This document shows, piece by piece, positions 22,286 to 22,564 of a stretch of 22,564 nt of DNA; position 1 is the stretch's first letter, and every line of letters begins with the position of its first letter. The DNA comes from Flavobacteriales bacterium UBA7690 (GTDB lineage Bacteria; Bacteroidota; Bacteroidia; Flavobacteriales_F; PHOS-HE28), in contig DLGQ01000021.1 of NCBI GenBank assembly GCA_002482775.1, positions 5,745-28,308 of the forward strand, written 5' to 3'. A model generated the notes under the pieces. It saw nothing but the letters and a program-made list of their open reading frames with translations, was not told the DNA's origin and did no database searches. A program made the translations under genes and the position numbers.

Positions 22286-22291
22286 GTTCGA

Positions 22292-22564
22292 ATGTGCCAT
22301 CTTCATCGCTGTATTTCCGTGACCGGTCGCGTGCAAGGCGTCAGCTTCCGGCAGAGCGCCATCACCGAAGCGCGCAGGCTGGGCTTGGCCGCCAGGGCGC
22401 GTAACCTTCCGACCGGCGCGGTAGAGATCCACATCGAAGGAGTGCGAGCGGATGTTGAGACCTTCACCGCTTGGGCGCAAAAGGGCCCTACCCTTGCCCG
22501 CGTAGATACCTGCTCCTTTGTGGACGGTCCACTACAAGGACTTACCGGAACCACCATCTTGCGA
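22292..22564 (+). CDS. acyP: Acylphosphatase, 3' end outside the window
   Basis: Ninety-one residues are visible with no stop before the edge; acylphosphatases are about 90 residues, so only a few are missing. The signature VTGRVQGVSFRQSAITEARRL (residues 10-30, the catalytic Arg being Arg20) is diagnostic, followed by LGLAARARNLPTGAVEIHIEG. The usual catalytic Asn is at N38 (ARNLP). The enzyme hydrolyses acyl phosphates such as 1,3-bisphosphoglycerate and acetyl phosphate in the cytoplasm. CAAGTTCG, a near match to the local -7 box, ends one base before the ATG at 22292, implying a leaderless message divergent from the large GSDH gene. Confidence 0.9.
   Translation, partial: MCHLHRCISVTGRVQGVSFRQSAITEARRLGLAARARNLPTGAVEIHIEGVRADVETFTAWAQKGPTLARVDTCSFVDGPLQGLTGTTILR

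Overview
The window (22,564 bases, moderately high GC) comes from a member of the Bacteroidota, probably near the Flavobacteriales. The evidence is a type IX secretion (T9SS) C-terminal sorting domain, a Bacteroidota-style TonB receptor and surface-lipoprotein pair, almost no Shine-Dalgarno sequences, and repeated promoter elements of the TAnnTTTG / TAnnTTCG kind placed close to start codons. The phylum is well supported; the order is inference.

Region 1 (1-3870, minus strand) is a cobalamin uptake locus. A TAnnTTCG promoter leads into a clear cobalamin riboswitch (about 3684-3838). Three co-directional genes follow: a secreted protein made of two copies of a domain I cannot name plus a T9SS sorting domain, a BtuB-like TonB-dependent receptor, and a beta-propeller lipoprotein resembling BtuG (cut by the left edge). 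The first protein looks like an undescribed extracellular component of vitamin B12 capture and is the best novelty candidate here.

Region 2 (3943-11166, mostly minus strand) holds a tightly packed run of 13 genes led by an ArsR-type repressor whose probable operator lies exactly between the -33 and -7 boxes of its own promoter. The run contains three SRPBCC/AHSA1 proteins, an Arr-type rifamycin ADP-ribosyltransferase, a DUF1801 protein, a GyrI-like protein, an AlkD-type DNA glycosylase, a small membrane protein, a VOC protein, a zinc-ribbon/helix-hairpin-helix/DUF1801 fusion, a DoxX-like protein and a DUF1428 protein. Several junctions are ATGA overlaps. It looks like a detoxification or stress cassette of unknown purpose. 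A fourth SRPBCC gene and a stand-alone Lys/Ala-rich, histone-H1-like gene lie just beyond it.

Region 3 (11231-13786, plus strand) diverges from the ArsR gene and carries OsmC-family peroxidase, tRNA 2-selenouridine synthase (SelU/MnmH) and selenophosphate synthetase (SelD). This is a selenium pathway that ends in tRNA modification. SelD has Cys at the active site, not Sec.

Region 4 (13868-22564) contains an AT-hook DNA-binding protein, a sorbosone-dehydrogenase-like propeller protein followed by an intergenic stretch with a strong intrinsic terminator, a small outer-membrane barrel, a PAP2 phosphatase, a secreted propeller-repeat protein, a small ORF, a 1237-residue secreted GSDH/PKD/PA14 protein with a calcium-binding C-terminal module, and the start of an acylphosphatase gene running off the right edge. 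No tRNA, rRNA, CRISPR array, transposase or phage gene was seen. The only gene-free stretch over 300 bases is 3562-3942, which is filled by the B12 leader and promoter.
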